Below are positions 43,631-51,452 of a stretch of 64,000 bases of DNA, in pieces. Every line of letters starts with the position of its first letter. Within the stretch, counting starts at the first letter, position 1. Under the pieces are notes generated by a model. It was not told where the DNA came from. It searched no databases and saw only the letters and a program-made list of their open reading frames with translations. This DNA comes from Azophilus sp965199705 (GTDB lineage Bacteria > Pseudomonadota > Gammaproteobacteria > Pseudomonadales > Azotimanducaceae): the NCBI GenBank assembly GCA_965199705.1, contig OZ241359.1:1550001-1614000 (forward strand), given 5' to 3'. The position numbers and the translations under genes were made by a program.

Positions 43631-44926
43631 TTACCAACGCCTCTCATATCGTTTCCTCATCAGAATTGCACTGGCGTTCATCACCAGGAGAAAGGCCAGC
43701 AGCACCAGAATGGCCGCGGAAGTCCGTTCGACGAAGGCCCGCTCGGGGCTGTCGGCCCATAGATAAACCTGCACAGGCAATGCTGCCGAAGGATCCATTG
43801 GGCTCTCCGGCACATCGACGATAAAGGCCACCATGCCGATCATCAGCAACGGCGCCGACTCGCCCAGGGCGCGCGCCATGCCGATGATGGCGCCAGTCAA
43901 CATGCCGGGCAGGGCCAGCGGCATGACGTGGTGAAAGATCGCCTGCATCTTCGATGCGCCAACGCCAAGCGCGGCCTCGCGAATGGACGGCGGCACAGAC
44001 GTGAGCGCCGCGCGAGCGGCAATTATTACCACCGGCAAGGTCATCAGGGTCAGCACCAGACCCCCGACCAGGGGCGCGGACCTCGGCAGGCCAAACAGAT
44101 TGATGAAGAGGGCCAGGCCCAGCAACCCGAAGACGATGGAAGGCACCGCTGCCAGGTTGTTGATGTTCACCTCGATCAGATCCGTCAAGCGGTTCCTGGG
44201 GGCAAATTCCTCCAGATAGATCGCCGTGGCGACGCCCAGAGGAAATGAGAGCGCCAGGGTGACCAGAAGCATGTAGAAGGAACCGACCACGGCGCTCCAG
44301 ATGCCGGCCAATTCCGGGTCACGCGAATCGCCGGACGTGAAGAAGCGGTGATTGAAGTGGCGTTGCACGCGCTCTTCCACCTCCAGCTGCTTGATCCATG
44401 CCAGTTGCCGGTCGCTGATGCGGCGTTGCGATTCGGGCGCCGAACGGTCCCACTGCCCCTTGATGAGCATGTCCACGTCGTCATCGGCCAGCAGCCAGAG
44501 CGCTTGTGTCTTGCCGATGAGCTGCGGTTCAGCCAGCACCCGGTCGCGCAACTCGAACCCGGCCCCCGAGCTGATCAGGCCGAAGAGTTGGCGCAACTCG
44601 CCGCGATCCCTGATCTCGGGAAACCGCTCGCGCAGCGCATTGCGGATCAATCCCTGATAGTCCGCCCGTCTGAGCGCCTGCCGATCGCGCTGCCCTTGTG
44701 GATCAAGGGTGGTCTCGTCGAACTCGATTTCCAGCAGGATGTGGGTTTGGACAAGCGCTGAGGCGGCATTGCCGATAAGCGTCACGAAGAAGAAGGCAAG
44801 AAACATCAGGCCGACCAGCACGGCGGCGAGCCCGGCCAGACGAAAGCGGCGCTCCTGGCTGTAGCGCCGCGCCAGCAGCCGTCCGCCAGCGCCCGGCGCC
44901 TGCCGGCTGGTGGGCGGCTTACTCAT
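43631..44926 (-). CDS. pstA: Phosphate ABC transporter permease PstA with extended N-terminal region
   Basis: A 431-residue membrane permease. The ATG at 44926 overlaps the 3' end of pstC by eight bases. After a short cytoplasmic N-terminus comes a hydrophobic segment (LAGLAAVLVGLMFLAFFFVT), then about 170 periplasmic residues (DUF3333-like region) with the Asp/Glu/Arg-rich repeats. The usual membrane domain follows, with SFYMLLVTLALSFPLGVATA and the EAA-loop motif ALGVGASKMQAIFHHVMPLA, typical of permeases. It pairs with PstC to form the channel energised by PstB. The extended form is common among proteobacteria with this operon type. Confidence 0.95.
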   Translation of the reverse strand: MSKPPTSRQAPGAGGRLLARRYSQERRFRLAGLAAVLVGLMFLAFFFVTLIGNAASALVQTHILLEIEFDETTLDPQGQRDRQALRRADYQGLIRNALRERFPEIRDRGELRQLFGLISSGAGFELRDRVLAEPQLIGKTQALWLLADDDVDMLIKGQWDRSAPESQRRISDRQLAWIKQLEVEERVQRHFNHRFFTSGDSRDPELAGIWSAVVGSFYMLLVTLALSFPLGVATAIYLEEFAPRNRLTDLIEVNINNLAAVPSIVFGLLGLALFINLFGLPRSAPLVGGLVLTLMTLPVVIIAARAALTSVPPSIREAALGVGASKMQAIFHHVMPLALPGMLTGAIIGMARALGESAPLLMIGMVAFIVDVPESPMDPSAALPVQVYLWADSPERAFVERTSAAILVLLAFLLVMNASAILMRKRYERRW

Positions 44927-46292
44927 ATTGTTCCCGATACTTGCGCACCACGCGCAGGGCAATGACGTTAAGCGCCAGGGTGGTGACAAAGAGCAAGAGG
45001 CCGAGAGCGAAGGCAGACAGGGTCTTGGCGCTGTCGAACTCCTGGTCACCGATCAGCAGGGTCACCATTTGCACCGTAACGGTAGTCACCGCTTCCAGGG
45101 GGTTGGCCGTGAGATTGGCTGCGAGCCCCGCAGCCATGACCACGATCATGGTTTCGCCGATGGCGCGCGACGCCGCCAGCAGGACCCCCCCGACGATGCC
45201 TGGCAGTGCGGCGGGGATGAGGATCTGGCGAATGGTCTCTGACTGGGTGGCGCCAAGCGCCAGGGAGCCGTCGCGAAGATCCTGAGGCACGGCATTGATG
45301 ACATCGTCAGATAGCGAAGAGACAAAGGGAATGATCATGATGCCCATGACCAGGCCAGCGCCGAGCGCGCTTTCCGAGGAAACACCAAGGCCGAGGAAGT
45401 CTCCGAACTGGCGCAGCATGGGGCCGACGGTGAGTGCGGCAAAGTAGCCATAAACCACCGTTGGAATGCCGGCCAGTACTTCCAGCATCGGCTTGGCGAC
45501 GGCGCGTATCCGGGCATTGGCGTACTCGGACAGATAGATGGCCGAGAGCAGCCCGACCGGGACGGCCACCAGGAGGGCCAGCCCGGAAATCAGGAGAGTG
45601 CCGGCAAACAGGGGAACAGCGCCGAATGCGCCCGAAGAGCCGACCTGGTCCGGTCGAATGGCGGTTTGCGGGCTCCAGGAGAGGCCGAACAGGAACTCAA
45701 GCGGCGAGACCAGTTGAAAGAAGTTGATCGCCTCGAACAGCACCGAGAGGAATATGCCGACAGTGGTGAAGATCGCCACGGTCGAGGCAATCATCAACAG
45801 ATACTCCAGGGTCCGTTCCACCTTGTTGCGGGCGCGCAGCGCCGGTTTGACCTGCCGCAACGCCCAACCCAGCGAGGTCAGCCCCACCAGAAACGCTGCC
45901 AGGGCGGCGCCAAGACTGCTCAGCCGGTGCAGCGCTGCGTAGTGGGACGCCGCAGCAAGAGTTGCTTCGCTTGGCGTACCGGAGACGATATTGCCCAGCA
46001 CCACGTTGCGGATGTCGTTGTAGATCAGGCCGAGTTCGGCCTCCGGCAGCGCCAGCAGTTCCATTGGCAGCGCCGCCAGCACCCGGCTGCGGATGAAGCC
46101 AGGTTCGAGTAGCTGCCAGAGGCAGTACAGGGCCAGTGCCGGCAAGGCGCACCAGATTGCCGCATAGCTGCCGTAATAGCCGGGCAATGAGTGGTACTTC
46201 TGGCCAACCGCGGTGACGGACCGGCGCCGGCCCAGCCAGTAGCCAAGGGCCGTCAGCGCAAGCAGGGTGATGAGGACTGCGGAGGAGGGCAT
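44919..46292 (-). CDS. pstC: Phosphate ABC transporter permease PstC
   Basis: A 457-residue membrane permease. ATG 46292 is preferred over the adjacent TTG 46295. The first half has several hydrophobic segments (for example VLITLLALTALGYWLGRR, and SSLGAALAAFLVGLTSLGWA) plus a periplasmic part, an extended form compared with the short E. coli PstC. The core membrane domain has GAFGAVPLFAGTLLISGLAL, GLLSAIYLSEYANARIRAVA and the EAA loop SLALGATQSETIRQILIPAA. PstC lies between pstS and pstA and belongs to the same transcript. The C-terminal residues RKYREQYE overlap the pstA start. Confidence 0.95.
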   Translation of the reverse strand: MPSSAVLITLLALTALGYWLGRRRSVTAVGQKYHSLPGYYGSYAAIWCALPALALYCLWQLLEPGFIRSRVLAALPMELLALPEAELGLIYNDIRNVVLGNIVSGTPSEATLAAASHYAALHRLSSLGAALAAFLVGLTSLGWALRQVKPALRARNKVERTLEYLLMIASTVAIFTTVGIFLSVLFEAINFFQLVSPLEFLFGLSWSPQTAIRPDQVGSSGAFGAVPLFAGTLLISGLALLVAVPVGLLSAIYLSEYANARIRAVAKPMLEVLAGIPTVVYGYFAALTVGPMLRQFGDFLGLGVSSESALGAGLVMGIMIIPFVSSLSDDVINAVPQDLRDGSLALGATQSETIRQILIPAALPGIVGGVLLAASRAIGETMIVVMAAGLAANLTANPLEAVTTVTVQMVTLLIGDQEFDSAKTLSAFALGLLLFVTTLALNVIALRVVRKYREQYE

Positions 46293-46344
46293 CAAGGGCG
46301 CTCGATGGCTTCAGTAGCGGTGCGGTGCAACCCTGAACTCGAAG

Positions 46345-47397
46345 TCAGTGTCTCAGATTCACGTGGGTTCTGTCTGAAATAACTTTGATTACATCCTGTC
46401 GTTCGGATTGCGACAACGGGATCAGCCCTCGATCCGAAAGATAGCCGAAGTAACCCCAGGCGGCCTCGCTGGTCAGTTCCGCGAGAAACTCGTTCATGCC
46501 CGGGATCTCATCCATGTGCAATTTCTTGACATAACTGAACAGGGGGCGGGACACCGGATAGCGGCCTTCGGCAATGCTTTCGAAAGTCGGCTGAACGCCG
46601 TCGATCAAGGCCCCCTGGACCTTGTCCTGATTCTGGTCGAGAAAGCTGAAGCCGAAGACGCCGAGCGTCGTTGGGTTGGCTTCCAGCTTCTGCACGATGA
46701 GATTGTCGTTTTCCCCGGCTTCTATGAAGGCGCTGTCCTCGCGCATGGTGTAACAGGCGAGATCGCGTGCATCCTCATCCAGGGCTTCGAATATCGGGAA
46801 TGATTCGCAGCCGGCGTCCATCACCAGTTCCACAAAGGCGTCGCGGGTGCCAGATGTGGGCGGCGGGCCGAGCACCTCAATCGCAATATCGGGCAGGTCC
46901 GGGTCGATGTCGGACCAGGTCTGGTTGTTGTTCGGGATGAGCTTGGCGCCCTCGGCGTCGGGAATGTCCCGGGCCAGGGCAAGGAAGATCTGCTGGCGCG
47001 TCAAATCATAGCGATGCGCGCTGTTGACGTTGGCCAGGACGATGCCATCGTAGCCGATCTTGACTTCGATGATGTCGGTGACGCCATTCGCCGCGCAGTC
47101 GTCGATTTCCGATTGCTTGATGCGACGGGAGGCATTGGTGATGTCAGGGTACTGGACACCGACCCCGGAGCAGAACAGCTTGAGTCCGCCGCCAGAGCCG
47201 GTGGACTCGATCTTGGGAGTCGGGAAATCCGTGCTGCGCCCGAATCTTTCCGCCACCACCGTCGAGAAGGGATAAACCGTGGATGAGCCGACGATGCTGA
47301 TGAAATCGCGCGTGGCCTGGGCTTGCGCACAGGGCGCGAGCAGGGTGGCGGCGAGCGCCAGAATCGCGCTTGACAGGGTGGATGATGGGTGTCTCAT
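46345..47397 (-). CDS. pstS: Phosphate-binding periplasmic protein PstS-like
   Basis: A 350-residue substrate-binding protein. ATG 47397 begins a clean signal peptide (SSTLSSAILALAATLLAP, cleaved around AQA-QATRDF); ATG 47448 upstream would extend it by 17 residues without benefit. The mature part has ISIVGSSTVYPFSTVVAERF, the phosphate-binding Ser/Thr stretch, the glycine-rich STGSGGGLKLFCSGVG, and NASRRIKQSEIDDC, as in PstS-like proteins of the PBP-like group. GPPPTSGTRDAFVELV supplies the second phosphate site. It ends VISDRTHVNLRH. It is the first gene of pstSCAB and lies next to a Pho-box-like sequence. Confidence 0.93.
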   Translation of the reverse strand: MRHPSSTLSSAILALAATLLAPCAQAQATRDFISIVGSSTVYPFSTVVAERFGRSTDFPTPKIESTGSGGGLKLFCSGVGVQYPDITNASRRIKQSEIDDCAANGVTDIIEVKIGYDGIVLANVNSAHRYDLTRQQIFLALARDIPDAEGAKLIPNNNQTWSDIDPDLPDIAIEVLGPPPTSGTRDAFVELVMDAGCESFPIFEALDEDARDLACYTMREDSAFIEAGENDNLIVQKLEANPTTLGVFGFSFLDQNQDKVQGALIDGVQPTFESIAEGRYPVSRPLFSYVKKLHMDEIPGMNEFLAELTSEAAWGYFGYLSDRGLIPLSQSERQDVIKVISDRTHVNLRH

Positions 47398-47460
47398 GAG
47401 CGCCTGCGGCTGCACCTCGCTGATGTCGATGAACGACGGCGATTGCATTGTCCAGGGCGA

Positions 47461-47481
47461 TTGTTAAGGAATTGTGACAAG
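47461..47481 (-). promoter_or_regulatory. Putative PhoB box upstream of pstS
   Basis: On the minus strand CTTGTCACAATTCCTTAACA resembles two CTGTCAT-type half sites separated by an AT-rich AATT spacer; the first half matches well, the second weakly. A GACAAT stretch (47447-47452) about nine bases further downstream could serve as a -10. The distance to ATG 47397 is about 64 bases. PhoB control would be expected for pst, but only the first half site is convincing. Confidence 0.4.
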
Positions 47482-47604
47482 GAAGCAGGCAGTCTGCGCC
47501 CGATTCTCTGCGCGCGGGCCAGCGACCATTGCCGTGCACAGAGCCTTGCAGCCGTCACCAGAACAACGACAGGCGGGGCGCCGCCCTGGTTGGGAACGGG
47601 TGGG

Positions 47605-47817
47605 TCAGGCGGCGGTTGCCTGCCGAGGGACTTTGGCCTCGGCCGAGTCCGCTGCCTGGCTAAGTGATTCGACCAGCGTATGCGCAGCTTCCAGGCAGGC
47701 GCCGCAGTTGACGGCAACCCCGAGGCCTTCAGCCAGATGGCTGACACTCCTGGCGCCGGCGGCGACCGCCTTGCAGATCTGTTCCGTGGTGACGGCCTGG
47801 CAGATGCATACGTACAT
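47605..47817 (-). CDS. bfd: Bacterioferritin-associated ferredoxin (Bfd)
   Basis: A 70-residue [2Fe-2S] protein starting MYVCICQAVTTEQICKAVAA. The ligands are Cys4, Cys6 and, in the second pair, NCGACLEAA (Cys38, Cys41), the Bfd pattern of four cysteines. It donates electrons to bacterioferritin to release stored iron. A helix-rich tail ends KVPRQATAA. The start faces the bfr gene, with 160 AT-rich bases between containing two Fur-box-like sequences. It is one of the few genes here whose role is set by both neighbours and motif. Confidence 0.93.
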   Translation of the reverse strand: MYVCICQAVTTEQICKAVAAGARSVSHLAEGLGVAVNCGACLEAAHTLVESLSQAADSAEAKVPRQATAA

Positions 47818-47832
47818 GGCGCCACTTTAAAT

Positions 47833-47851
47833 GATAAGAATTTGCAATTGC
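47833..47851. promoter_or_regulatory. Fur-box-like site 1
   Basis: GATAAGAATTTGCAATTGC matches 11 of 19 positions of the classic Fur box (GATAATGATAATCATTATC) by hand alignment. It lies 16 bases upstream of the bfd start in the bfd-bfr divergent region. Confidence 0.5.
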
Positions 47852-47885
47852 AATAGCGTTTCCGTATTCGATATTCTTTTCATAT

Positions 47886-47904
47886 GATAGGAATTTTCAT
47901 TAAA
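47886..47904. promoter_or_regulatory. Fur-box-like site 2
   Basis: GATAGGAATTTTCATTAAA matches 12 of 19 positions of the Fur consensus by hand alignment, with the best match in the inverted halves GATA...TCATTA. It lies 75 bases upstream of bfr, in an AT-rich stretch. Confidence 0.55.
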
Positions 47905-47978
47905 TAAAACAATTGGTTGCAATTGAATTTCCGGCCCGATCAGGGGACAATGCTGACTCCTGCCAACCGGAGACCGCC

Positions 47979-48455
47979 ATGAAAGCACAGAATCAAGGCG
48001 TCATTGACTACCTCAATCGTGTTCTGAAGAACGAACTCACCGCCATCAATCAGTACTTCCTGCACGCCAAGATGTATGCGGACTGGGGGTTCGGCGCACT
48101 GGCGGCAAAGGAGCATGAGGAATCCATTGACGAGATGAAGCATGCCGATGCGCTGATCGAGCGCATCCTGTTTCTGGAAGGGCTGCCCAACCTTCAGGAT
48201 CTCGGCAAACTGCGCATCGGCGAGCATGCCGAGGAGATGTTGCAATGCGATCTGGCGCTGGAAATGGACGCCATGGCCGTGCTGCGCGAGGCCATTGCAT
48301 TCTGCGAGCAGGAGGCCGATTACGTGTCGCGCAACCTGTTCCGCAGCATCCTCGATTCGGAGGAAGCGCATGTGGACTGGCTGGAAACGCAACTTGATCT
48401 GATCGGCAAGGTGGGAATCGAGAACTATCTGCAGTCGGCCATGTCGGAGGCCTGA
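47979..48455 (+). CDS. bfr: Bacterioferritin
   Basis: A 158-residue ferritin-like heme protein that oxidises and stores iron as a 24-mer. The ATG at 47979 follows a CGGAGA site; upstream residues are unsupported. Residue positions fit the family with one extra residue: NELTAINQYF holds the ferroxidase Glu19 (E18 in E. coli); EESIDEMKHAD holds Glu52, the heme-ligand Met53 and His55; EMDAMAVLREA and SEEAHVDWLETQLD supply the later Glu and His ligands. It is divergent from bfd and three bases from the convergent mobA stop. Confidence 0.95.
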   Translation: MKAQNQGVIDYLNRVLKNELTAINQYFLHAKMYADWGFGALAAKEHEESIDEMKHADALIERILFLEGLPNLQDLGKLRIGEHAEEMLQCDLALEMDAMAVLREAIAFCEQEADYVSRNLFRSILDSEEAHVDWLETQLDLIGKVGIENYLQSAMSEA

Positions 48456-48458
48456 CTG

Positions 48459-49049
48459 TCAGTCTCGAAAATCCTCCGGGTTGTTGAAGTTGCGAAAGCA
48501 GGCTTCCTGACCCTGGAAGTCCACAGCCAGAGCGCCTATCTGCCGTAGCCAGCCCTCCACGCGCCGCCCGCCGTCCGTCAGATAGGCGTGCAGACTGTCG
48601 AGGCAGGCCACCGACGCAAGGCAATGCAAGGGATGGGGGCCGTTGTTGTCGCGCACGAAGGCGGCCGGGGCGGCGACGGATTCGCCGTCCGGGTTCAGCG
48701 CCTGCGCCAGCCGATTGCCGAGGTCTGCTGGAATCAACGGCGTATCACCGGGGCAGATCAGTGCCAGGGGCGTCTGGCAATGCGGCAGCGCTGCGGCGAT
48801 GCCGGCCAGCGGGCCGGCGTGACCCGGCAGGCGATCACGCACGACCGGAGCCAGACGACGATAGACGGGCAGGTTGCGATTGGCAGAAATCAGCAAGGTT
48901 TCAACTTGCGGACGCAGGCGTTCGGCCACCCGGGTCGCTAGCGGCGTGCCACGCCACGGTTTCAGCGGCTTGTCGATGCCGTCGAGCCGGCGTCCCGGCC
49001 CACCGCAAAGCATGATGCCCGTGATGCGCGCGTTCACGGACTGGCGCAC
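48459..49049 (-). CDS. mobA: Molybdenum cofactor guanylyltransferase MobA
   Basis: A 196-residue nucleotidyltransferase that adds GMP to molybdopterin to give the bis-MGD cofactor. The start is GTG at 49049. The N-terminal loop reads ITGIMLCGGPGRRLDGIDKP, with LCGG-x-GRR-x-DG-x-DKP, the GTP-binding motif; the Lys in DKP is the base contact. It continues with AGPLAGIAAAL and LALICPGDTPLIPADLGNRL, where PGD-TP carries the Mg-binding Asp. Length is typical for MobA. The position between bfr and the cupin gives no further hint; molybdoenzymes are not in the window. Confidence 0.92.
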   Translation of the reverse strand: MRQSVNARITGIMLCGGPGRRLDGIDKPLKPWRGTPLATRVAERLRPQVETLLISANRNLPVYRRLAPVVRDRLPGHAGPLAGIAAALPHCQTPLALICPGDTPLIPADLGNRLAQALNPDGESVAAPAAFVRDNNGPHPLHCLASVACLDSLHAYLTDGGRRVEGWLRQIGALAVDFQGQEACFRNFNNPEDFRD

Positions 49050-49150
49050 CTCATCCTTCGGGCGTAGAGTGGGCGCTTGAGCGGTTCTGCCCGGCGTTGA
49101 TCCGGCGCCTGGCAGAGCCTGGCAACCACACGCAAACGGGAGGAAGGGAT

Positions 49151-49597
49151 ATGGCGTTGCCGCAAGACATTTCGCCGGTGAACAGCGAGCTCATGGATGG
49201 CCTGGTGGCGGCTTCCAGAACCGAATGGATGCCCATGGAGGAGCAGGGCGCTGCGATCAAGATTCTCTGGCTTGGTGCCGAATCCGGGCGTTGGGCCGTG
49301 CTGTTCAAGTGGGACAAGGGCTATGTGGCGCCGCCGCACAAGCACCTGAGCGCCGCCTATACCTTCATTCTGAAGGGCAAGCTTCAGGTGCGCGACGGTA
49401 CGCTGGATGCCGGCGATTTCGTCTATGAGCCAAATGGCATGGTGCATGGCGCAACCACCGCGTTGGAGGATACGGAGTATCTCTTCATTTGCGATGGTCC
49501 GGTGCTCTTTTTTGACGATGACGGCTTTACCAGCTACTTGAGTTGGGAAGAACTCGAGCGTATGCGGCGCGACTGGGAAGCTCGCGAAGCGGCTTGA
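49151..49597 (+). CDS. Cupin-fold protein (ChrR/acetylacetone-dioxygenase-like)
   Basis: A 148-residue single cupin domain. The ATG at 49151 is preceded by AGGAAGGG. Metal ligands are expected in GYVAPPHKHLSAAYTFILKG, where two histidines and the Tyr region mark cupin motif 1, and FVYEPNGMVHGATTALEDTE, motif 2 with the last His. Related proteins include acetylacetone-cleaving and 2,4'-dihydroxyacetophenone dioxygenases as well as ChrR-type sensors; which one applies is not clear. The C-terminus is acidic and ends in a short charged helix (LSWEELERMRRDWEAREAA). It is convergent with metX, whose stop lies 11 bases away. Confidence 0.83.
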   Translation: MALPQDISPVNSELMDGLVAASRTEWMPMEEQGAAIKILWLGAESGRWAVLFKWDKGYVAPPHKHLSAAYTFILKGKLQVRDGTLDAGDFVYEPNGMVHGATTALEDTEYLFICDGPVLFFDDDGFTSYLSWEELERMRRDWEAREAA

Positions 49598-49608
49598 AGT
49601 GGAGTCAA

Positions 49609-50712
49609 TCAGCGCCTGGGTGCAATATCCGGGCTAAAAAAGCTGGCCACCGCCGGACGAAAGCGATCCATATCGACCAGGAAGGAGTCGTGGCCCTGTA
49701 TGGATGCAAGCGGCCGGAAATCCACCTCCGGCACTTGTGAGCGCAACCCGTCAGCGAGCGCTTCCTGCTGCTGCAGCGGGAAGAGGATGTCTGATGCGAC
49801 ACCGATCACAAGCGCCCGCTTGAGTTGCAACCTGCCGAAGGGGTTGCCATCGGTTGCATGATCCATGGCGTCGAAGAGATCCATGGCGCGGGAGAGATAC
49901 AGGTAGCAGTTGGCGTCGAAGGCGCCGACAAACTTGTTGGCGTGCGCTTCCAGGTAGGATTCGATCTCGAAGTCAATGCCGAAGGGCGAATCACCGGTCG
50001 GCTCCTGGGTCGCTCGTTCGCGCCCGAAGCGCTCCGCCCACTCGCCGGCTGATCGATACGTGATCATGCCGAGCTTGCGCGCCAGGCGCATACCCGTCAC
50101 GGGCGGCTGGTCGAATTCATACTGGCCGCCCCGCCAGGCCGGGTCCCGACGAATCATCTCCCGCTGCAGGGATCGCAGGGCGATGGCAAAGGGCAAGCTG
50201 CGGGTGGCCGAAGAAATGCTTGCCAGTGCTTCTGCGCGCGCCGGAAACAGCAAGGTGAAGGCAAGCGCGGTCATGCCGCCCATTGAGGCGCCAACCACCG
50301 TATGCGCACGCTCGATCTCCAACGCATCAAGCACCGAGGCGCCAGCGCTCGCGATGTCCTCCAGCGACAGGACCGGAAAGCTCAGGCGATAGGGCTTGCC
50401 GGTGGTCGGATTCTCCGAGGCCGGGCCGGTGGAGCCGAAGCAACTGCCCAGGGAGTTGATGCACACCACGAAATAGCGGCGGGTATCGATCGGCTTGCCA
50501 GGGCCCACCATGTCTTCCCACCAGCCGGTGGCAGGGTCTTCCGGTGATGAGGCGATATGCGCCGAGGGCGAAAGGCCGGTGAACACCAGCACCGCGTTGT
50601 CTGCCCCGGGCGTCAATCGACCGAGGGTTTCAAAGGCGATGGTGGGGTTGTGCAGACGGCCGCGTCGAAGCGGGAAAGGCCCGTCCAGCGTCAGTTCTCG
50701 GGCGGCTGGCAT
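49609..50712 (-). CDS. metX: MetX-type homoserine O-acyltransferase
   Basis: A 367-residue alpha/beta-hydrolase-fold enzyme that acylates homoserine in methionine biosynthesis. Acetyl-CoA is the classical donor, but many gammaproteobacterial MetX proteins prefer succinyl-CoA, so the donor should be treated as open. Motifs are ETLGRLTPGADNAVLVFTGL, the oxyanion and N-terminal strand region, NSLGSCFGSTGPASENPTTG (family signature), the nucleophile elbow VVGASMGGMTALAF (Ser in GASMGG), DILFPLQQQEALADGL with the catalytic Asp, and QGHDSFLVD with the His. The C-terminal residues SPDIAPRR are coded across a GCAATAT repeat element. Confidence 0.92.
   Translation of the reverse strand: MPAARELTLDGPFPLRRGRLHNPTIAFETLGRLTPGADNAVLVFTGLSPSAHIASSPEDPATGWWEDMVGPGKPIDTRRYFVVCINSLGSCFGSTGPASENPTTGKPYRLSFPVLSLEDIASAGASVLDALEIERAHTVVGASMGGMTALAFTLLFPARAEALASISSATRSLPFAIALRSLQREMIRRDPAWRGGQYEFDQPPVTGMRLARKLGMITYRSAGEWAERFGRERATQEPTGDSPFGIDFEIESYLEAHANKFVGAFDANCYLYLSRAMDLFDAMDHATDGNPFGRLQLKRALVIGVASDILFPLQQQEALADGLRSQVPEVDFRPLASIQGHDSFLVDMDRFRPAVASFFSPDIAPRR
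49612..49635 (-). repeat. GCAATAT-core hairpin element, copy 6 (inside the 3' end of metX)
   Basis: On the minus strand AGCCCGGATATTGCACCCAG followed by GCGC. It lies within the last codons of metX (coding SPDIAPR) and pairs CC-GG over the ATATTGC core. It is in the same 3'-end position and orientation as copies 2, 3 and 5, but here the gene reads through it to a stop at 49609-49611. Confidence 0.6.
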
Positions 50713-51016
50713 GGCGTGAAGTTAACAGAAGCAGGCGGTGGCAACCAGAGCACTGAGCCACTCGGGGTATGGAAATCGATCGCTTCATGGCGGAATGGGG
50801 AGTGGACATGAGCATGTCTTCCAGGGGCGGATTGACCGAGCCGGATTTCTCCCCCGCCAAACGGCGTCTGTACATGCTTCAGCGCAAGGCCGGCAAGGCG
50901 CGCGGCGTCGGAGTGACAAGCGGGTGGGTCAAGAGCCACAACGACAGGTTCTCGAAGGTTTGGCCAAACCGCATGTGGTGATCGGTGGCGCAGAACGTAA
51001 TAAAGCATCTAGATGG
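50713..51016. other. Spacer between metX and hipBA with a doubtful small ORF
   Basis: A 300-base stretch. A 70-codon frame at 50769-50981 (plus strand, MEIDRFMAEWGVDMSMSSRG) has no recognisable motif. Its interior (DFSPAKRRLYMLQRKAGKAR) looks protein-like, but there is no clear ribosome-binding site. I treat it as a possible remnant rather than a gene. Confidence 0.3.
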
Positions 51017-51114
51017 CATTTACGCTTCATATATGGAACATCGATTTGCAATCGGCTCGCGAAATGCGATATATAGCACTTTACAGCCCCCAACATCCCA
51101 TATATCGTAAATGG
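51017..51114 (+). promoter_or_regulatory. hipBA promoter with inverted-repeat operator
   Basis: An inverted pair flanks the promoter. CATTTACG-CTTC-ATATATGG (51017-51036) faces CCCATATATCGTAAATGG (51097-51114), whose reverse complement shares CATTTACG and ATATATGG without the 4-base insert. Between them lie TTGCAA (-35, 51046) and TATATA (-10, 51070) with 18 bases spacing. The right arm covers the hipB ATG at 51111. This matches autoregulation by HipB or HipBA. Confidence 0.65.
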
Positions 51115-51452
51115 CCAGAAAAAATGCCCTCACAGAAGCCCCACCCTATGCGGTCGAGGCGGCCGCCAAGCGTTTGGGCGCCAGCCTGCGAACCGCTCGG
51201 CTGCGCCGCAACCTGACCATTGAACAAGCTGCCGCCAAGATCGGAACCGGGCGGCGCGCGGTCCTCGAAGCCGAGAAAGGCAAGCCGTCTTCGAGTGTGG
51301 CGGTGTTTCTCGCCTTGCTCTGGGCCTACGACTTGCTCGGCCAGCTTGAAACCGTAGCTGATCCGGCGCTCGATAAGGAAGGCATGGCGCTGGCAGCGCT
51401 TCGAGACCGCGAGCGCGCTCGTGCGACAACGGGGTTGGACAATGACTTCTGA
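51111..51452 (+). CDS. hipB: HipB-like antitoxin, XRE-family DNA-binding protein
   Basis: A 113-residue protein with an XRE helix-turn-helix. The core LGASLRTARLRRNLTIEQAA (about residues 20-39), IGTGRRAVLEAEKGKPSSSV (about 44-63) and the following helix match the family. It represses hipBA and neutralises HipA. The ATG lies inside the right arm of the operator inverted repeat. There is no obvious Shine-Dalgarno, so expression may depend on the short leader. The 3' end overlaps hipA by 11 bases, keeping the pair linked. Confidence 0.88.
   Translation: MARKNALTEAPPYAVEAAAKRLGASLRTARLRRNLTIEQAAAKIGTGRRAVLEAEKGKPSSSVAVFLALLWAYDLLGQLETVADPALDKEGMALAALRDRERARATTGLDNDF

Noticed and set aside
46880..46896. 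GCAATAT element inside pstS
   Set aside because: It shares GCAATATCGGG, but lies in the coding frame (residues DLPDIAIEV) and has no matching stem arm.
50769..50981. 70-codon small ORF before hipBA
   Set aside because: Weak start, no family match and no clear ribosome-binding site; recorded only as a possible remnant.
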